Assembly: GCF_030272615.1 (NCBI RefSeq)
Contig: NC_081405.1
Span: 314,851,541 to 314,915,540 of the forward strand
DNA: 64,000 nucleotides
Reading direction: 5' to 3'
DNA from: Cryptomeria japonica
Taxonomy: Eukaryota > Streptophyta > Pinopsida > Cupressales > Cupressaceae
Part shown: positions 1 to 13,600 of the stretch, piece after piece
Layout: each line of letters begins with the position of its first letter
Numbering within the stretch: position 1 is the stretch's first letter
Notes under the pieces: model-generated
Told to the model about the DNA's origin: nothing
Database searches by the model: none
Seen by the model: only the letters and a program-made list of their open reading frames with translations
Position numbers and translations under genes: made by a program

Positions 1-1
1 G

Positions 2-580
2 AGCTATACAGAGACAGCTATAGAAGTTGCTAAAACCAAGGATGAGCTAGAAACCCTGTGAGGCAAGTATAAGACATCACTAGCTAAAAGGAAGGAACTG
101 ACCGAACAATTGTTGATCATTGATGGTAGCTCTTCAGATGAGCCAAACATTCATGCACTGGTTGAAGAAGTGGAGAAGCTGAATGGTGAGAAGAATAACC
201 AATGAAGAGAGTTGGAAGCACTTACAATCCAGATGAGTGAGGAACTTGAAGCTAGAAGAAAGGCTAAGGATCCGATCTGAGATAAAGAGCATGAAATCTT
301 TAAGATCAAGTAGGAGAATGCAACTTTGTATGAACATTGGCATGAGGAGAAAGAAGAAAAAGAAGCATTACAATTAGATCTTGAAATGGCAATGTCTCTT
401 TGAGAGACCCTCATAGAAACAAATGAAGATCTTACAAAGGAACTTGCTGAGGCCAATGAGAAGCTTGATAAATTCAACAAGAGCTCCTCTATGCTGGATG
501 AACAAATCCAATCTCAGAGGATGAAAGGGGATACATCTGAGAAAGGTGAACCTTCTGGTGGGTATGTGCAAGATCAAGGG
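2..580 (+). pseudogene. 5' part of decayed copia-like gag (coiled-coil and spacer)
   Basis: One reading frame (codons starting at base 2) gives a long charged, Glu/Lys-rich heptad pattern (for example ETNEDLTKELAEANEKLDKF) followed by SSMLDEQIQSQRMKGDTS. That layout is typical of plant copia gag proteins, where a coiled coil precedes a spacer reading LDEQ..QR..GD and then zinc knuckles. The frame has five in-frame stops (four TGA, one TAG), all explained by CGA to TGA or CAG to TAG. The reading frame fades near 580, and matching zinc-knuckle sequence resumes at 18.8 kb, so the gene seems to be split by the large inverted-repeat element. The 5' end lies outside the window. Family assignment is from residue pattern only. 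Confidence 0.55.
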
Positions 581-689
581 GGGCCAAAAAGTGGCAATAG
601 AGAAAAAAATGCGCTTTCAACCTTTCCAAACACTCCAAAATCCGCTTTGACTTTTGGTTTGGGTCGGGCAAAATTTGAATTTGGTTTGG

Positions 690-1062
690 TAATACCAAAC
701 CAAATCGGATATCTGATAATATTGTATATGATATCCGATATTATCGAATATCCAATTTGTGATGTCACTATTGTGATGTCACCATTGTGATGTCACTAGT
801 GTGATATCATACTTTTCAAATCGGATCCGATTTTATCAACATAAAAAATATAGTTTAGTAAAATGGCCATAACTTTTGCGTTTTTTATAGAAATTTTGAT
901 TTTTTATAGGCGTTGGAAAGGTAATTCATAGACCTATCAAATGGATGAGGTATTTTGATGATTTTATAGACCAAAAACTAATTATAATCATTTAAAGTTC
1001 ATCCTTCAATTTTAAAACTTTAAATACTCACAAATTTTGCATACAAAGTCTCATTTTTTTTT
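690..1062 (+). repeat. Left inverted arm
   Basis: It starts with ATCCGAT/ATCGGAT palindromic words (about 705-830), includes a 14-bp tandem of TGTGATGTCAC at about 758-796, and then carries the block that matches the right arm in reverse complement (best part about 828-1015). No protein-coding potential is visible. Similarity to the right arm is roughly three quarters by eye over about 190 bp. Confidence 0.65.
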
Positions 1063-2205
1063 CCTATCACCTCCTTTATCTATCACTTGTCTATCTATAC
1101 TTATATAATATATTTTATATATCTCTTTGTTCTCTACTTATGTCACTTATTTTCTCATTCTATGTAGATAAATAAATTCCCAAGTTACATGTATCTCTGC
1201 ATATATCTCCATCTTTCTATTCATATCTCTTCCTCTCCCACTCCATCATTGTCACTCCTTATTTCTATATTTCTCTCTAATAATCTCTCTTCTCTCTATT
1301 TATCTCCCTCCTTTACCTTATCCTACCTATACTTATATATTACTTGTCTCTATCACCTCCTTTCTCTCCCTATCTTGTCCCCTCTCTCTCTATATCCCTA
1401 TAGATCTATCTTCATGTGTATTTATATTTCATTATCTCTAAATCTCACTTATTCACTCCATCTCTCCCTCCATTTATCTTACTCTCTCTATCATGTTCTA
1501 TCCATATCTATCTCTATCTCCATCTTCACATCTCCATCTCTTTCCCTATCAATATCTCTTTTTATATGTTTGTCTATCTTTATATATATTCCTCTATACA
1601 TGATTAATCTACTTCTCTGTCTCTTCCTCTATCGCCCTCTTGAAGTATCTTTCCCTTTCTCTACTTTTATCTCTCTATTTACTCGATCTTTATATATCTT
1701 TTGCTCTCTTCCCACATCCTTCTCTATAGTGCCTATATATATATCTCTATATCTTCCTCTTTTTCTCTCACACTTTCTATCTATCCCTATCTATAATTTC
1801 TATATCTCTTTATCACTCTCTTGCACTATCTATATATCTCTATCTATCGATATTTCTCTTCCTTTATATCTCTCTATGTCTTCCTTTTTTTATCTCTCTC
1901 TTTACCCCTCTTTGTCCATTTTTCTCTATCTCTTCATATATTTATCTTTGTCTTTACCTCTCTCTTTCTCTATATCTATTCACCTCCCTCTCCCATTATC
2001 TTCATCTTTTATCTCTATCTTCCTCTCTCCTTTTCAATATCTAGATATGTCTACCTCTTTCTATCTATCCTTGTCCTTTAGTTTTTCTCCCTCTCACTTC
2101 ATACTCCTTAATATCTATATCTCTATTTATGTCCTTGTCCTTTAGTTCTTTTCCATCTCTTTATTTCTTCATCTCTCTTCACCTTTATATCTCTCCTTAT
2201 TTGAA
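1063..2205 (+). repeat. Pyrimidine-rich low-complexity tract
   Basis: About 1.1 kb of irregular TCTC, TATC and CTCC words on the plus strand with almost no purine runs. It makes a long open frame of 318 codons (1189-2145) rich in Leu, Ser, Ile and Tyr. That is a by-product of the base composition and not a gene. It separates the left arm from the satellite and has a counterpart on the right side. Confidence 0.8.
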
Positions 2206-5200
2206 AATTAGTATATATGGTCTCCTAAGGGGTTATATTGTGTCCTAAGGGGTCATAGAACATCATATGACCCCTTAGGACACAACATGACCCTTAACGA
2301 CACCATATGGTCTCCTAAAGGGTCATATGGTGTCATAAGGGGTCATAAAACACCATATGACCCCTTAAGACACAATAAGACTCCTAATGACACCATATGG
2401 TGTCCTAAGGGGTCACAAGACACCAAATGACCCCTTAGGACAACATACAACCCCTAATGACACAATGTGGCATCCTAAAGTGTCATATTGTGTGCTAAGG
2501 GGTCATAGGACACCATATGACCCCTTAGGATACCATACGACCCATAGCACCATATAGTGTCCCAAGGGGTCATATGGTGTCTTAAGGGGTCAAAGAATGT
2601 CATATGACCAATTAGGACACAATACGACCCATGACGACACCTCAGGGGCCATATAGTATCATAAGGGGTCATAATGCACCATATGACCCCTTATAACACC
2701 ATACGATCCCTTACGACACCATATGGTGTCCTAAGGGGTCATATAACACCATATGACCCCTTATAACACAAGAAGACCCATAACAACATGATATGGTGTC
2801 CTTAGGGGTCATATAGTGTCAAGAGACACCATATGACCCCTTAGGACACAATATGACCCCTAATGATACCTAAGGGGTCATATGGTGTCCTAAGGGGTTA
2901 TATGATGTCCTAGGAGCCTTTAGGACATAATATGACCCCTTAGCACACCATAAAACCGCTAATCACACCATATGACCCGTTATGATACAATATGACCACT
3001 AACAACACCTAAGGGGTCATAGTGTGTCCTAAGGGGTCATAAGACACCATATGACCCCTAATGACACTATATGGTGTCTTAAGGGGTCATATTGTGTCCT
3101 AAGGGTTCATAGGAAACCATATGACCTGTAACGACACAAAATGACACCTAACGATACCTAAGGGGTCATATGGTGTTCTAAAGGGTCATAGGACACCATA
3201 TGACCCCTTAGCACACCATACAACCCCTAATGACACCATATGGTGTCCTAAGGGGTCATACGACACCAAATGACCCCTTAGGACAACATACAACCCCTAA
3301 TGACACAATGTGGCATCCTAAAGTGTCATATTGTGTCTTAAGGGGTCATAGGACACCATATGACCCCTTAGGATACCATATGACCCATAGCACCATATAG
3401 TGTCAAAAGGGGTGATATGGTGTCTTAAGGGGTCAAAGAATTTCATATGACCAATTAGGACACAATACGACCCATGACGACACCTAAGAGGCCATATAGT
3501 GTCATAAGGGGTCATAAGACACCATATGACCTCTTATAACACCATACGATCCCTTACGACACCATATGCTGCCCTAAGGGGTCATATAACACCATATGAC
3601 CCCTTATAACACAACAAGACCCATAACAACATGATATGGTGTCCTTAGGGGTCATATAGTGTCAAGAGACACCATATGACCCATTAGGACACAATATGAC
3701 CCCTAACGATACCTAAGGGGTCATATGGTGTCCTAAGGGTTTATATGATGTCCTAGGAACCTTTAGGACACAATATGACCCCTTAGCACACCATAAAACC
3801 CCTAATCACACCATATGACCCGTTACGATACAATATGACCCCTAACAACACCTAAGGGGTCATAGTGTGTCCTAAGGGGTCATAGGACACCATATGACCC
3901 CTAACGACACTATATGGTGTCTTAGGGGGTCATATTGTGTCCTAAGGGTTCATAGGAGACCATATGACCTGTAACGACACAAAATGACACCTAACGATAC
4001 CTAAGGGGTCATATGGTGTTCTAAGGGGTCATAGGACACCATATGACCCCTTATCACACCATACAACCCCTAATGACACAATATGGTGTTCTAAGGGGTC
4101 ATAGGACACCATATGACCCCTTAGCACACCATACAACCCCTAATGACACCATATGGTGTTATAAGGGGTCATAGATCACCATATGACCCCTTAAGACACC
4201 ATATGATGCATACTGATACTATATGGTGTCCTAAGGGGTCATAGGATACCATATGACCCCTTAGGATACCATATGACCCATAACAACATAATATGGTATC
4301 CTAGAGGGCCATAGAACACCATACAACCCATAACGATGCAATCTAGTGTCTAAAGGGGTCATAAGACAGAATATTGCCTAAGGGGTTATACCATGTCCTA
4401 AGGGGTCATAAAACATCATAAGACCCCTTAGGACACAATATGACCCTTAACAACACCATATGGTCTCCTTAAGGGTCATATGGTGTCATAAGGGGTCATA
4501 AAACACCATATGACCCCTTAAGACACAATAAGACCCCTAATGACACCATATGGTGTTCTAAGGGGTCATAAGACACCAAATGACCCCTTAGGACAACATA
4601 CAACCCCTAATTACACAATGTGGCATCCTAAAGTGTCATATTGTGTCCTAAGGGGTCATAGGACACCATATCACCCCTTAGGATACCATATGACCCATAG
4701 CACCATATAGTGTCCCAAGGGGTCATATGGTGTCTTATGGGGTCAAAGAATATCATATCACGAATTAGGACACAATACGACCCATGATGACACCTAAGGG
4801 GCCATATAGTGTCATAAGGGGTCATAAGACACCATATGACCCCTTATAACACCATACGATCCCTTACGACACGATATGGTGTCCTAAGGGGTCATATAAC
4901 ACCATATGACCCCTTATAACACAAGAAAACCCATAACAACATGATATGGTGTCCTTAGGCGTCATATAGTGTCAGGAGACACCATATGACCCCTTAGGAC
5001 ATAATATGACCCCTAACGATACCTAAGGGGTCATATGGTGTCCTAAGGGGTTATATGATGTCCTAGGAACCTTTAGGACATAATATGACCCCTTAGCACA
5101 CCATAAAACCCCTAATGACACCATATGACCCGTTACGATACAATATGACCCCTAACAACACCTAAGGGGTCATAGTGTGTCCTAAGAGGTCATAGGACAC

Positions 5201-8200
5201 CATATGACCCCTAACGACACTATATGGTGTCTTAAGGGTTCATATTGTGTCCTAAGGGTTCATAGGAGGCCATATGACCTGTAACGACACAAAATGACAC
5301 CTAACGATACCTAAGGGGTCATATGGTGTTCTAAGGGGTCATAAGACACCATATAACCCCTTAGCACACCATACAACCCCTAATGACACCATATGGTGTT
5401 CTAAGGGGTCATAGAACACCATATGACCCCTTAAGACACCATATGATGCATACTAATACTATATGGTGTCCTAAGGGGTCATAGGATACCATATGACCCC
5501 TTAGGATACCATATGACCCATAACAACATAATATGGTGTCCTAGAGGGCCATAGAACACCATACGACCCCTTAGAACACCATACGACCCATAACGATGCC
5601 ATCTAGTGTCTGAAGGGGTCATAAGACACAAGATTGCCTAAGGGGTTATATCATGTCCTAAGGTATCATAAAACATCATAAGACCCCTTAGGACACAATT
5701 TGACCCTTAACGACACCATATGGTCTCCTAAAGGGTCATATAGTGTCATAAGGGGTAATAAAACACCATATGACCCCTTAAGACACAATAAGACCCCTAA
5801 TGATGCCATATGGTCTCCTAAGGGGTCATAAGACACCAAATGACCCCTTAGGACAACATACAACCCCTAATGACACAATGTGGCATCCTAAAGTGTCATA
5901 TTGTGTCCTAAGGGGTCATAGGACACCATATGACCCCTTAGGATACCATATGACCCCTTAGGATACCATACGACCCATAGCACCATATAGTGTCCCAAGG
6001 GGTCATATGGTGTCTTAAGGGGTCAAAGAATGTCATATAACCAATTAGGACACAATACGACCCATGATGACACCTAAGGGGCCATATAGTGTCATAAGGG
6101 GTCATAAGACACCATATGACCCCTTATAACACCATACGATCCCTTACGACACCATATGGTGTCCTAAGGGGTCATATAACACCATATGACCCCTTATAAC
6201 ACAAGAAGACCCATAACAACATGATATGGTGTCCTTAGGGGTCATATAGTGTCAAGAGACACCATATGACCCCTTAGGACACAATATGACCCCTAACGAT
6301 ACCTAAGGGGTCATATGGTGTCCTAAGGGGTTATATGATGTCCTGGGAACCTTTAGGACTTAATATGACCCCTTAGCACACCATAAAACCCCTAATGACA
6401 CCATATGACCAGTTACGATACAATATGACCCCTAAAAACACCTAAGGGGTCATAGTGTGTCGTAAGGGGTCATAAGACACCATATGACCCCTAACGACAC
6501 TATATGGTGTCTTAAGGGGTCATATTGTCTCCTAAGGGTTCATAGGAGACCATATGACCTGTAACGACACAAAATGACACCTAACGATACCTAAGGGGTC
6601 ATATGGTGTTCTAAGGGGTCATAGGACACTATATGACCCCTTAGCACACCATACAACCCCTAATGACACCATATGGTGTTCTAAGGGGTCATAGAACACC
6701 ATATGACTCCTTAGGACACCATACGATGCATACTAATACTATATGGTGTCCTAAGGGGTCATAGGATACCGTATGACCCCTTAGGATACCATATGACCCA
6801 TAACAACATAATATGGTGTCCTAGAGGGCCATAGAACACCATACGACCCCTTAGAACACCATACGACCCATAACGATGCCATCTAGTGTCTGAAGGGGTC
6901 ATAAGACACAATATTGCCTAAGGGGTTATATCATGTCCTAAGGCATCATAAAACATCATAAGACCCCTTAGGACACAATTTGACCCTTAGCGACACCATA
7001 TGGTCTCCTAAAGGGTCATATGGTGTCATAAGGGGTCATAAAATACCATATGACCCCTTAAGACAAAATAAGACCCCTAATGACACCATATGTTGTCCTA
7101 AGGGGTCATAAGATACCAAATGACCCCTTAGGAGAACATACAACCCCTAATGACACAATGTGGCATCCTAAAGTGTCATATTGTGTCCTAAGGGGTCATA
7201 GGACACCATATGACCCCTTAGGATACCATATGACCCATAGCACCATATAGTGTCCCAAGGGGTCATATGGTGTCTTAAGGGGTCAAAGAATTTCATATGA
7301 CCAATTAGGACACAATACGACCCATGACGACACCTAAGGGTCCATATAGTTTCATAAGGGATCATAACACACCATATGACCCCTTATAACACCATACGAT
7401 CCCTTACGACACCATGTGGTGTCCTAAGGGGTCATATAACACCATATGACCCCTTATAACACAAGAAGACCCATAACAACATGATATGGTGTCCTTAGGG
7501 GTCATATAGTGTCAAGAGACACCATATGACCCCTTAGGACACAATATGACCCCTAACGATACCTAAGGGGTCATATGGTGTCCTAAGGGGTTATATGATG
7601 TCCTGGGAACCTTTAGGACTTAATATGACCCCTTAGCACACCATAAACCCCTAATGACACCATATGACCCGTTACGATACAATATGACCCCTAACAACAC
7701 CTAAGGGGTCATAGTGTGTCCTAAGGGGTCATAAGACACCATATGACCCCTAACGACACTGTATGGTGTCTTAAGGGGTCATATTGTGTCCTAAGGGTTC
7801 ATAGGAGACCATATGACCTGTAACGACACAAAATGACACCTAACGATACCTAAGGGGTCATATGGTGTTCTAAGGGGTCATAGGACACTATATGACCCCT
7901 TAGCACAACATACAACCCCTAATGACACCATATGACCCCTTAGGACACCGTACGATGCATACTAATACTATATGGTGTCCTAAGGGGTCATAGGATACCG
8001 TATGACCCCTTAGGATACCATATGACCCATAACAACATAATATGGTGTCCTAGAGGGCCATAGAACACCATACGACCCCTTAGAACACCATACGACCCAT
8101 AACGATGCCATCTAGTGTCTGAAGGGGTCATAAGACACAATATTGCCTAAGGGGTTATATCATGTCCTAAGGCATCATAAAACATCATAAGACCCCTTAG

Positions 8201-10680
8201 GACACAATTTGACCCTTAACGCACCATATGGTCTCCTAAAGGGTCATCTGGTGTCAGAAGGGGTCATAAAACACCATATGACCCCTTAAGACAAAATAAG
8301 ACCCCTAATGACACCATATGTTGTCCTAAGGGGTCATAAGATACCAAATGACCCCTTAGGACAACATACAACCCCTAATGACACAATGTGGCATCCTAAA
8401 GTATTATATTGTGTCCTAAGGGGTCATAGGACACCATATGACCCCTTAGGTTACCATACGACCCATAGCACCATATAGTGTCCCAAGGGGTCATATGGTG
8501 TCTTAAGGGGTCAAAGAATTTCATATGACCAATTAGGACACAATACGACCCATGACGACACCTAAGGGTCCATATAGTTTCATAAGGGATCATAACACAC
8601 CATATGACCCCTTATAACACCATACAATCCCTTACGACACCATATGGTGTCCTAAGGGGTCATATAGCACCATATGACCCCTTATAACACAAGAAGACCC
8701 ATAACAACATGATATGGTGTCCTTAGGGGTCATATAGTGTCAAGAGACACCATATGAACCCTTAGGACACAATATGACCCCTAACGATACCTAAGGTGTC
8801 ATATGGTGTTCTAAGGGGTTATATGATGTCCTAGGAACCTTTAGGACATAATATGACCCCTTAGCACACCATAAAACCCCTAATGACAGGATATGACCTG
8901 TTATGATACAATATGACCCCTAACAACACCTAACGGGTCATAGTGTGTCCTAAGGGGTCATAGGGCACCATATGACCCCTAACATATGACCCCTAATGAC
9001 ACTATATGGTGTCTTAAGGGGTCATATTGTGTCCTAAGGGTTCATAGGAGACTATATGACATGTAACGACACAAAATGACACCTAACGATACCTAAGGGG
9101 TCATATGGTGTTCTAAGGGGTCATAGGACACTATATGACCCCTTAGCACACCATACAACCCCTAATGACACCATATGGTGTTCTAAGGGGTCATAGAACA
9201 CCATATGACCCCTTAGGACACCATACGATGCATACTAATACTATATGGTGTCCTAAGGGGTCATAGGATACCGTATGACCCCTTAGGATACCATATGACC
9301 CATAACAACATAATATGGTGTCCTAGAGGGCCATAGAACACCATACGACCCCTTAGAACACCATATGACCCATAACGATGCCATCTAGTGTCTGAAGGGG
9401 TCATAAGACACAATATTGCCTAAGGGGTTATATCATGTCCTAAGGCATCATAAAACATCATAAGACCCCTTAGGACACAATTTGACCCTTAACGACACCA
9501 TATGGTCTCCTAAAGGGTCATATGGTGTCATAAGGGGTCATAAAACACCATATGACCCCTTAAGACAAAATAAGACCCCTAATGACACCATATGTTGTCC
9601 TAAGGGGTCATAAGATACCAAATGACCCCTTAGGACAACATACAACCCCTAATGACACAATGTGGCATCCTAAAGTGTCATATTATGTCCTAAGGGGTCA
9701 TAGGACACCATATGACCCCTTAGGATACCATACGACCCATAGCACCATATAGTGTCCCAAGGGGTCATATGGTGTCTTAAGGGGTCAAAGAATTTCATAT
9801 GACCAATTAGGACACAATACGACCCATGACGACACCTAAGGGTCCATATAGTTTCATAAGGGATCATAACACACCATATGACCCCTTATAACACCATACA
9901 ATCCCTTACGACACCATATGGTGTCCTAAGGGGTCATATAGCACCATATGACCCCTTATAACACAAGAAGACCCATAACAACATGATATGGTGTCCTTAG
10001 GGGTCATATAGTGTCAAGAGACACCATATGAACCCTTAGGACACAATATGACCCCTAACGATACCTAAGGGGTCATATGGTGTTCTAAGGGGTTATATGA
10101 TGTCCTAGGAACCTTTAGGACATAATATGACCCCTTAGCACACCATAAAACCCCTAATGACACCATATGACCCATTATGATACAATATGACCCCTAACAA
10201 CACCTAACGGGTCATAGTGTGTCCTAAGGGGTCATAGGGCACCATATGACCCCTAACATATGACCCCTAATGACACTATATGGTGTCTTAAGGGGTCATA
10301 TTGTGTCCTAAGGGTTCATAGGAGACTATATGACATGTAACGACACAAAATGACACCTAACGATACCTAAGGGGTCATATGGTGTTCTAAGGGGTCATAG
10401 GACACCATATGACCCCTTAGCACACCATACAACCCGTAATGACACCATATGGTGTTCTAAGGGGTCATAGAACACCATATGACCCCTTAGGACACCATAC
10501 AATGCATACTGATACTATATGGTGTCCTAAGGGGTCATAGGATACCATATGACCCCTTAGGATACCATATGACCCATAACAACATAATATGGTGTCCTAG
10601 AGGGCCATACAACACCATACGACCCCTTAGAACATTGTACGACCCATAACGATGCCATCTAGTGTCTGAAGGGGTCATAA
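2206..10680. repeat. Satellite block I: 20-bp inverted motif in 1.23-1.31 kb higher-order repeats
   Basis: The basic unit is GGTGTCCTAAGGGGTCATAT and its reverse complement, with variants. Marker words recur at fixed positions: the word CACAATGTGGCATCC starts at 2461, 3304, 4614, 5874, 7154, 8382 and 9656. Spacings are 843, 1310, 1260, 1280, 1228 and 1274 bp, so the higher-order unit is about 1.27 kb and the first copy is shortened. Copies from about 7.1 to 10.6 kb share private variants (AATTTCATATGACC, absent from copies at 2.6 and 6.0 kb), which suggests local recent amplification. Junctions of opposite units make CACCATATGGTG palindromes, so long hairpins are possible. The recurring 65-codon frames on the minus strand are repeat by-products. 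Confidence 0.92.
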
Positions 10681-13600
10681 GACACAATATTACCCCTTAG
10701 GACATAATATGACCCCTAACGACGTCACATAGTATCCCAATGGGTCATAGGATACCATATGACCCCTTAGGACACCATACAACATCATACCATCCTTTAC
10801 GACACCATATGGTGTCCTAAGGGGTCATATGGTATCCTAACGGGTCATATAACACCATATGACCCCTTAGAACACAAGAAGACCCATAATGACATGATAT
10901 GGTGTCCTAAGGGGTCATATGGTGTCATGAGACTCCTTATGACCCCTTAGGAAACAATATGACCCCTAACGATAACTAAGGGGTCATATGGTGTCCTAAG
11001 GGGTTATATGATGCCCTAGGAACCTTTAGTACACAATATGACCCCTCAACATACCATACAACCCCTAATGACACCATATGGTGTCTTAAGGGGTCGTCGG
11101 GCACCATATAACTTGTTAGGACACAATATGACCCCTAACAATAGTTAAGAGGTCATATCATATCCTTAGGGGTCATATAACACAATATGACCCCTTATAA
11201 CACAAGAAGACCCAAAACAACATGATATGGTGTCCTAAGGGGTCATATGGTGTTAGGAGACACCATATGACCCCTTAGGACACAATATGACCCCTAACAA
11301 TACCAAAGGGGTCATATGGTGTCCTAAGGGGTTATATGATGTCCTAGGAACCTTTAGGACACAATATGACCCCTTAGTACACCATACAACCCCTAACAAC
11401 ACCATATGGTGTCGTAAGGGGTTGTAGGACACCATATGACCTGTTAGGACACAATATGACCCCTAACAACACCTAAGGGGTCATAGGACACCATATGACC
11501 TCTAACGACACTATATGGTGTCTTACGACACTATATGGTGTCTTAAGGGGTCATATTGTGTCCTAAAGGGTCATAGGACACCATATGACCCCTAACAACA
11601 CAAAATGACACCTAATGATACTTGAGGGGTCATATGGTGTTCTAAGTGGTCATAGGACACCGTTTTCCCCTTAGCCCACCATATGACCCCTAATGACACC
11701 ATATGGTGTCCTAAGGAGTCATATGGTGTCCTAAGGGGTCATAGAACACCATATGACCCCTTAGGACACTATACGATGCATAATGACACTATATGGTGTG
11801 CTAAGGGGTCATAGGACACCATATGACCCCTTAGAGGACCATACAACCCATAATAACATAATATGGTGTCTTAGAGGGTCATAGAACACCATATGACACC
11901 TTAGAACACCATACGACCCATAACGACACCATGTGGTCTCTTAAGGGGTCATAGGACACCATTTGACCCCTTAGCACACCATATGACCCCTAATGACACC
12001 ATATGGTGTTCTAAGGAGTGATATGGTGTCGTAAGGGGTCATACAACACCATATGACCGCTTAGGACACCATACGATGCATAATGACACTATATGGTGTC
12101 CTGAGGGGTCATAGGACACCATCTGACCCCTTAGAGGACCATACAACCCATAACAACATAATATGGTGTCTTAGAGGGTCATAGAGCACCATATAACCCC
12201 TTAGAACACCATACGACCCATAACAACACCATGTGGTGTCTTAAGGGGTCATACCGACACCATTTGACCCCTAAGCACACCATATGACCCCTAATGACAC
12301 CATACGGTGTCCTAAGGAGTCATATGGTCTCATAAGGGGTCATTGAACACCATATGACCCCTTATGACACCATTCAATACATAATGACACTATATGGTGT
12401 CCTAAGGGGTCATAGGACACCATATGACCCATTAGAGGACTATACAACCTATAACAACATAATATGGTGTCTTACAGGGTGATAGAACACCATATGATCT
12501 TTTAGAACACCATACGACTTATAACGACACCATGTGGTGTCTTAAGGGGTCGTAAGACCTAATATTACCCCTTTGGACATAATATGACCCCTAACAACAT
12601 CATATAGTGTCCTAAGGGGTCATAGGACACCATATGACCCCTTACGACACCATACGACCCCTTGCCCTTTACGACACCATATGGTTTCCTAAGGGGTCAT
12701 ATGGTATCCTAATGGGTCATATAACACCATATTACCCCTTAGAACACAAGAAGACCCATAACCACACGATATGGTGTCCTAAGGGGTCATATGGTGTCAT
12801 CAGACACCATATGACTCCTTAGGACACAATATGACCCCTAACGATACCTAAGGAGTCATATGGTGTCCCAAGGGGTTATACGATGTCCTAGGAACCTTTA
12901 TAACATAATATGACCCTTTAGCACACCATAGAACCCCTAACGACACAATATGGTGTCCTAAGGGGTTGTAGGACACCATTTAACCCATTAGGACATAATA
13001 TGACCCTAACAACACCTAAGCGGTCATATTATGTCATAAGGGGTCATAGGGGGTCATAGGACACCATATGACCCCTAACGACACTATATGGTGTCTTAAG
13101 GTGTCATATTGTGTCTTAAGGGGTCATAGGACACCATATGACTACTAACGACACAAAATAACACCTAACGATACCTAAGGGGTCATATGGTGTTCTAAGG
13201 GGTCATAGGACACCATTTGACACCTTAGCACACCATATGACCCCTAATGACACCATATGGTGTCCTAAGGAGTCATATGGTGTCCTAAGGGGTCATAGAA
13301 CACCATATAACCGCTCAGGACACCATATGATGCATAATGACACTATATGGTGTCCTAAGGGGTCATAGGACACCATATGACCCCTTAGAGGACCATACAA
13401 CCCATAATAACATACTATGGTGTCTTAGAGGGTCATAGAACACCATATGACACCTTAGAACACCATATGACACCTTAGAACACCATACAACCCATAACGA
13501 CACCATGTGGTGTCTTAAGGGGTCATAGGACACCATTTGATCCCTTAGCACACCATATGACCCCTAATGACACCATATGGTGTCCTAAGGAGTCATATGG

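Noticed and set aside
1189-2145. A 318-codon open frame
   Set aside because: It is a translation of a pyrimidine-rich low-complexity tract, dominated by Leu, Ser, Ile and Tyr, with no domain features.
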